In this document: positions 61,595 through 64,000 of the stretch, piece after piece | How positions within the stretch are numbered: the first letter of the stretch is position 1 | Layout: every line of letters begins with the position of its first letter | Source: Rhizobiales bacterium Y(2018) | GTDB lineage: Bacteria > Pseudomonadota > Alphaproteobacteria > Rhizobiales > Aestuariivirgaceae | Reading direction: 5' to 3' | Assembly: GCA_005502925.1 (NCBI GenBank) | Contig: SCPD01000002.1 | Span: forward strand, 248,001 to 312,000 | DNA length: 64,000 bases | Translations under genes and position numbers: made by a program | Notes under the pieces: generated by a model | What the model was told of the DNA's origin: nothing | Databases searched by the model: none | Seen by the model: only the letters and a program-made list of their open reading frames with translations

Positions 61595-64000
61595 GTGAAT
61601 TTCGCGACCTGGTCCATTCGCAACCCGATTCCGGTCATCGTCCTCTTCGCACTTCTGGCGATGGCCGGACTCTGGAGCTTCGGGCGACTGCCAATTCAAG
61701 ACTTCCCCGACCTCGACTACCCGACTGTCAAGCTCGAGCTGTCGCAACCGGCCGTCACGGCTTCTCAGCTCGAAACGGAAGTGGCCCGTCCGGTTGAGAA
61801 CGCGATCGCTTCGCTTGATCGCTTGGCACATATGACGACGTCGATCACCGAAGGCCTGGTGTCCATTCAGGTCTTCTTCGATTTGGGCAAGCCGCTCGCC
61901 GAAGCCTTGTCGGAGGTCAAGGAAGCGGTGGATGGGATCCGATCGACGCTGCCCAAGGATCTCGAGGAACCTTCGGTCAGCGCGGTCAAGATCGGCGGCG
62001 ATCCTATCCTGGTCTATGCCGTGAAATCGTCGGAAATGGGCGAGGAAGCCCTATCGTGGTTCCTCGACAATGTCGTGGCGAGAAAGGTCTCCAAAGTATC
62101 TGGTGTCGGGCGTTTCCTCAGGGTCGGAGGAGTTGACAGAGAGATTACCGTCGAGATCGATCCCGATACCGCGGCCGCGATCGGCGTTACGCCGATGATT
62201 GTCTCGCGAGCTTTGGGGGCCATGCAGAAGCAGCTGTCGGGCGGTCGTGGCGAGCTGGGGGAAGGAGATCAATCGATCAGGGTCTCGGCGCTCGTGCCCG
62301 ATGCCAAATCGCTCGAAAGCACCGCGATATCCCTTCCTAGCGGCGGTTATGTGAAGCTTCGCGAGCTGGCGACGGTACGGGACAGCATCCGGGAACGTTC
62401 TGAAATCGCCATCTTGAATGGGCAGCCGGCCATTGGCTTCAAAGTCTTTCCGGCCAAAGGTGCGGACGTGACGAAGGTGGCGCTGAGCGTCGAAGGCGAA
62501 ATAAAGGCGCTGGTTGCGGCCAGTCGGGGACTCCAGGCGAAGATCATTTCGAATTCAGTCCATCAAGCACAAAAACAATATGAAGGCTCGATGAGCATGC
62601 TGTATGAGGGCGGCATACTCGCGATGATGGTCGTGTGGCTGTTCCTCAGGGATCTGCGGGCAACCGCCATCGCCGCGACCTCCCTGGCGCTTTCGATCCT
62701 TCCGACGTTCATCGCCATGGACATGCTGGGCTATTCGCTCAACATACTGACGCTTCTGGCTCTTGCGGTGACGATCGGAGTCCTCGTCGATGACGTTATC
62801 GTCGAGATAGAAAATATAAAAAGGCATGCGATCGGCGGCAAGCCTATGATACGAGCCGCCGCGGACGCCGTTGTCGAGATTGCTCTCGTCGTGGTGGCGA
62901 CCACGCTTTGCCTCGTCTGCGCCTTTCTTCCGACCACCCTCATGCCCGGGGTGCCTGGGTTGATGTTCAAGCAATTCGGGTGGACCGCGATCATTGCGGT
63001 TCTATTCTCTCTGCTTGTGGCCAGAACCCTCGCACCAATGATGGCAGCTCGGCTGCTGCGGCCTGGCGCGGAAGCTGAGCAGAGCGATGGTCGCTTGATG
63101 CGGCTTTACCTGATCACGGTGGATTGGTGTCTGGTCCACCGCATTGCGACAACCGTCATGGCCGGTGTGTTCTTTGCGGCTTCCATTCTCCTCGTGCCTT
63201 TGCTGCCTTCCGGTCTGGTGCCCGCGGATGATCTTGGATACACGACGATCAATGTCGAGTTGTCGCCCGGAGCCGCACTGGGGACCACAAAGGCAAAAGT
63301 GGAAGAGATACGCGGGGCGCTGGCATCGGTAAAAGAGATCGAGCATGTTTTTGCTGTTGTCGGGAGCGGCGGCAGCGAGGAAGTCGGCGGCGGCAACAAG
63401 GCTGAGTTGCTCGTGACCCTCGTCGCCGAAGATGCCCGTCCCCGACAGGCGGTCGTCGAAGATTTCATACGGGCCGCCTTGACCGACGTGCCCGGCGTGA
63501 GATTTTCGGTCGGATCAGGCGGCCTGGGGCAGGGGGTTGAGCTGCTGTTGGCAAGCGACGATGCCGACGCGCTGCGCAATTCCGTGCGCGCCATCGAGCG
63601 GGAAATGCGGAGCCTCGCCGACCTGTCGAATATCAGATCCAGCGCCAGCCTTGAGCGCGGCGAAATCGTCATACGGCCGGACACTGTCAAGGCTGCGGAA
63701 CGTGGGGTTGCGACCGAGGCGATTGGTGATTCAGTGCGCGTGGCGACCGCTGGCGACTTCGACAATCAGGTCGGCAGGATGAGCTTCGATAGCCGGCAAG
63801 TCTTTCTGAGGGTGCGTTTCGGTCAAGCCACCAGGTCAGACGATCAGGCTTTCGCCAATATGCGCGTCCCGGGGCGCAAGGGATTGGTGCCGTTATCCAG
63901 CATCGCCCAGATTTCCATCGAGGGCGGCCCGACGCAAATCGATAGATATGATCGGCAGAGATACGTGTCGATCAGCGCCGATTTTGGCAACGCGTCGTTT
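61595..64000 (+). CDS. RND efflux pump inner-membrane subunit, 3' end beyond the window
   Basis: The open frame runs from a GTG at 61595 to the window end (802 codons, no stop). The N-terminus VNFATWSIRNPIPVIVLFAL and VKLELSQPAVTASQLETEVA are RND hallmarks. TM4 carries the proton-relay acidic pair in TIGVLVDDVIVEIENI. Periplasmic porter segments (SVKEIEHVFAVVGSGGSEEV) follow. It is of the HAE1/MdtB-like class, with substrates unknown. Start codon GTG is supported by the 9-base gap after the adaptor stop. It probably works with the preceding adaptor. Confidence 0.9.
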   Translation, partial: MNFATWSIRNPIPVIVLFALLAMAGLWSFGRLPIQDFPDLDYPTVKLELSQPAVTASQLETEVARPVENAIASLDRLAHMTTSITEGLVSIQVFFDLGKPLAEALSEVKEAVDGIRSTLPKDLEEPSVSAVKIGGDPILVYAVKSSEMGEEALSWFLDNVVARKVSKVSGVGRFLRVGGVDREITVEIDPDTAAAIGVTPMIVSRALGAMQKQLSGGRGELGEGDQSIRVSALVPDAKSLESTAISLPSGGYVKLRELATVRDSIRERSEIAILNGQPAIGFKVFPAKGADVTKVALSVEGEIKALVAASRGLQAKIISNSVHQAQKQYEGSMSMLYEGGILAMMVVWLFLRDLRATAIAATSLALSILPTFIAMDMLGYSLNILTLLALAVTIGVLVDDVIVEIENIKRHAIGGKPMIRAAADAVVEIALVVVATTLCLVCAFLPTTLMPGVPGLMFKQFGWTAIIAVLFSLLVARTLAPMMAARLLRPGAEAEQSDGRLMRLYLITVDWCLVHRIATTVMAGVFFAASILLVPLLPSGLVPADDLGYTTINVELSPGAALGTTKAKVEEIRGALASVKEIEHVFAVVGSGGSEEVGGGNKAELLVTLVAEDARPRQAVVEDFIRAALTDVPGVRFSVGSGGLGQGVELLLASDDADALRNSVRAIEREMRSLADLSNIRSSASLERGEIVIRPDTVKAAERGVATEAIGDSVRVATAGDFDNQVGRMSFDSRQVFLRVRFGQATRSDDQAFANMRVPGRKGLVPLSSIAQISIEGGPTQIDRYDRQRYVSISADFGNASF

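Overview
The window looks like chromosome of a high-GC alphaproteobacterium of the Hyphomicrobiales (Rhizobiales). The evidence is the kind and order of genes: a membrane-anchored cytochrome c (cycM type) next to kdsB and pheA, a class I lysyl-tRNA synthetase, a PodJ-like polar scaffold with Sel1 repeats and a peptidoglycan-binding tail, the lhr/pdeM ligase-associated repair pair, and an Omp25-like porin. I cannot resolve the genus. I see no rRNA, tRNA, CRISPR array, insertion sequence or prophage. Most of the window is housekeeping and transport genes at high density, with four-base ATGA overlaps inside operons.

Layout. 1-8353 (minus): a YejABEF-type oligopeptide ABC importer with two tandem binding proteins, ending in a 2-hydroxyacid dehydrogenase cut by the window edge. 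8536-12223: cytochrome c, kdsB, pheA, nudC and a MerR regulator. 12484-16191: the PodJ-like protein and a DUF3429 membrane protein. 16184-26129: DNA repair and stress genes (pdeM, lhr-type helicase, MATE exporter, TerB-like protein, cog3964 amidohydrolase, O6-methylguanine methyltransferase, DinG-like helicase). 26265-33800: dienelactone hydrolase, aldo/keto reductase, lysS, a FecR-domain protein, an S24 regulator, DUF952 and pyrD. 33776-41166: envelope and metabolic genes (binding protein, alpha/beta hydrolase, YbaY/META protein, family 2 glycosyltransferase, small membrane proteins, DUF1254 protein, serine acetyltransferase). 41401-43897: mmsA and its divergent LysR regulator.

The most distinctive accessory locus is 43940-47357. 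A LuxR-type regulator is followed by an almost perfect 20-bp dyad and then three tightly packed genes for exported proteins. The last fuses a periplasmic solute-binding domain to a chymotrypsin-fold serine protease with an apparently intact His-Asp-Ser triad. Next comes a complete nickel importer (nikABCDE) with convergent nikR and a textbook NikR operator, GTATGA-N16-TCATAC, in front of nikA.

The right end (54680-64000) holds an acidic Omp25-like porin, a two-component system, a radical SAM protein, a MipA/OmpV protein and an RND efflux pair that runs off the window. The same direct repeat, ATTGCG-N5-ATTGCG, lies before the response regulator and before the mipA-efflux operon, so this two-component system probably controls both itself and the pump.

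Other signals: a perfect FNR/FixK box (TTGATCTGGATCAA) between a 31-residue membrane protein and the DUF1254 gene; a perfect CtrA-type site (TTAA-N7-TTAAC) before the FecR-domain gene; and several families of dispersed palindromic elements, one of them inside the yej operon. Functions are assigned from sequence reading alone, without database searches.
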